From assembly GCA_028564705.1 (NCBI GenBank), contig JAPXFQ010000812.1, positions 387,001 through 451,000 on the forward strand: a stretch of 64,000 nucleotides of DNA. Direction: 5' to 3'. The DNA comes from Apricaphanius iberus (lineage: Eukaryota > Chordata > Actinopteri > Cyprinodontiformes > Aphaniidae). Below the pieces are notes generated by a model that saw only the letters and a list, made by a program, of their open reading frames with translations, had not been told where the DNA came from and did no database searches. Below, in pieces: positions 61,703 to 64,000 of this stretch (the first letter of the stretch is position 1; each line of letters opens with the position of its first letter). The position numbers were made by a program, and so were the translations under genes.

Positions 61703-64000
61703 ATGGCTGAAATTGATGGTACAGTGAATGATTTGTAATCTAATAGTCAAAAGTAAGGGGCCTCCGTTTAGTACTTCTGTAAAATGTATTTAGATTTAGA
61801 TTTTATAAAATAACTCAAAACATTTGAGAAATGAAAGCTAATGGGATTACAGCAGAACCTGACCTCTGATTTTCCTCTGAAACATAACTCCACATATTCT
61901 ATTTGTGGAGCATATCTAAATTATTCAACAGAAAATGCAGCTTGGAAAGCTGAAATACTTTTGCACAATGCTACTTTTATTTGCACAGCAGCCAATCCAT
62001 GAGCATAATTCATTTCCCCTTGTCACTGGTTGGTTGTACTCGCAAGAGCCGAGATAAAGCAGACTGCAGATGTTAGCTTCTTTGATAGTGCTAGGTAGGA
62101 TGCCACGATACAAAAAAGAGCATATCGACAAGGAGAAAAGTTATATTGTTTGAAATAAATAATTATTGATCATGATCAAACATTTTAGAAAATATATTTT
62201 TAACCACTTTTAATAAAAAACAGAAAAAAAGACATGAATTCAACCATTTATTCAAACACCTAATTTTTTTAGCATAACTGAAAGTTTGTAAGGAACAAAA
62301 ACAATCAAGTTAAGAGACCTTGGTGACTTCAGTAAATACTTACAAAGATAAAGAAAATACTGTTATTAACCATTACGTTATTGATTAAAAAATAGTTTAA
62401 TATGTTAGTAATTTAAATTGTAGGGTTATCTCTATATTTTCTTATTTCTTTTTTAAGTTTGATAACACTTTAGTTTGTGTGCAAAAGTCTGGTCAATAAA
62501 GCTGATTCTAATGCACAGCTGAATGAAGCTACAGCTAACAACCTACTCACCCATGGTTGAGTTTAGACGACAACCCAAACAATTAACCTGCGTTAAGTGA
62601 TTGAGTGCTGGGCCCAGCAGGTCACGTTTGTACTTTTGACAGCATTTAGTCTTTATGTTCGTTCCGTATCGGTTCAAAAATTGGGCGCAACATGTATCTG
62701 CTGGTGAACTACTAAAACAATTTTTTCGGGACTGCAGCATTTTTTGCAGTTCAAGTCTTTTGCTCTCTTTTGGGTTTGATTAAAAACAAGGGCTTGGTAT
62801 AATAAGCAGAATGAATGTCAGCTGTGAGAGGGACATGCACAGATACAACTAAGGAAATAGGAGGAAAATGGCTGAAAGAGTACAGAGTACAATGACATGC
62901 AACCAGAGAAGCAAAGACCCGAAAAACAGAACAAAAAACAAACCAGATACTGGACATGGTTGAAAATAAGAAGATTTCAATCAGAAGGTGACACTGCAGA
63001 ACCAGGATGAACAACAAACATGAGTTAAATATAGAGCTCATAGAAATAGGTCAAATAAATAGGAGCTAATAGCAGAAAATAAATACCAGGTGAAAAGGGG
63101 AAAAATGACCAAATTGAAGTAAAACATAGAACAAAATTAAATTAAATTCTGACAGTAACAATGCTAATTCAAGTGTCAGTCCCTCTGAACAAGTCAAGCT
63201 CACAGCCAGATAGTTTTTCAGGATTCTTTCTCAGTGAAAGACTTTGATAATCACACAGTTAAGGTCTCTTAAAGCTTAATTATTCCGTTGAATCATTTGC
63301 TGTCACACAATGACCACTCAGTAAGCAACCATACAATTATAAAATGTTTTTCTTTTGGACTTGTGTGTGAACAGAAAGGGATTTTCGACTGAGTCTGAGT
63401 TTTAGACAATGATTAGGTGTTTGTTTCTTTGACATGTAACTCTTAATAGATTTCGTTTTGTTTTAGTATAATTTCTAGTTTCATTTTACGCGTTCTTAAT
63501 TGATTTTGAGTGAATTGCTCAAAAATCTATTAAATGTGACATTTAAAAAATTTGAACTGTTTTTTTAAAAGAAGCTCATTGGACATCTTGGTGGGATAAA
63601 ATACTGTAATTTATCATTTGGAATTTAGTCATTGGGACATTGACACTGAAGGGACATTATCCGTGCAGAAAGCAGAAACAGGAATAAAGCTGGTGCTGAT
63701 GTATTAAACCAAAAAGGAAAAGAAAAAAGTTGATCTTAAAGATAATATTTTAAGTGTTGTTGTGGCTTCAGTGTTTTTATTGTTTTTCAACCATCTTTAG
63801 GGATAATTATTACTATTGATCAATAGCTAACAGCACATTACAGAAGTTTCAAAGTATGTTTATAAATAATTTATTTATTATTTTTTTTCCTTTGGTTCTT
63901 CTTCACCTTTTAACACTCCTTGAGGGAACGGCAACTTTAATCAACCACACATTTTGTTCTTCCCTCAGCTTTTATCCAAAACACGCTTCTTTCAGATGCA
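61703..64000. other. No recognised gene
   Basis: AT-rich sequence to the window end. No next shisa6 exon (expected to begin with the TDKEADEYY-type segment) was seen. The TTCTTCCCTCAG at about 63957-63968 looks like an acceptor, but what follows does not fit Shisa6. Confidence 0.45.

Noticed and set aside
63950..64000. Possible next shisa6 exon after TTCTTCCCTCAG
   Set aside because: The downstream bases do not encode anything like the expected TDKEADEYY segment.

Overview
The window looks like teleost fish nuclear DNA. It is AT-rich and almost devoid of coding sequence. It is packed with decayed fish-type transposable elements: L2-like LINE tails, Tc1-like relics, hAT and Harbinger remnants, and a tRNA-headed SINE. 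It also carries GATA, GT and TA microsatellites. Long open frames are scarce; nearly all that exist are chance frames, microsatellite translations or transposon debris. I see no prokaryotic features, rRNA, CRISPR or convincing tRNA genes.

Two convincing protein-coding exons lie on the + strand at 53332-53394 and 59561-59713. Both have good splice sites and compatible phase-1 junctions. They join through a split Asp codon and match the cytoplasmic tail of Shisa6 (CKAMP family, AMPA-receptor auxiliary protein), most clearly through RMNNILTSATEPYD. So at least the 53332-59713 part is the shisa6 gene, and most of the upstream 53 kb is probably one very long upstream intron. The first exons (signal peptide, Cys-rich domain, membrane segment) and the last coding exon were not found here. 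The 63-nt exon can be skipped without a frame change. The 153-nt exon has two in-frame donors 24 nt apart.

Layout: 1-690 disrupted SINE; 1226-1700 Tc1 relic; 2375-3610 antisense LINE; 5165-6185 and 13740-14265 two copies of one unclassified repeat; 7945-8220 SINE; 10370-11870 L2-like reverse transcriptase relic; 16021-16636 and 24312-24930 inverted copies of a Tc1/LINE composite; 20215-23170 a deeply nested transposon stack between those copies; 27586-27969 a Tc1-like end followed by a 200-bp GATA array; 31110-31680, 36780-37930, 42820-43555 and 47220-48130 further Tc1-like relics; 40215-40541 a hAT element with target-site duplication; 44582-45381 LINE 3' end with TA repeats; 50839-51635 a Harbinger element with a dead transposase exon; 56790-57790 a LINE with an endonuclease-type C-terminus; 61316-61687 a probably young SINE with a 15-bp target-site duplication.

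I found no convincing new biological system. The most useful observations are the Shisa6 splicing and motif details, the three insertions with exact target-site duplications, the nested and inverted repeat architecture, and several repeat-poor blocks that could be conserved regulatory elements. Family assignments rest on recognition by eye, without database searches.
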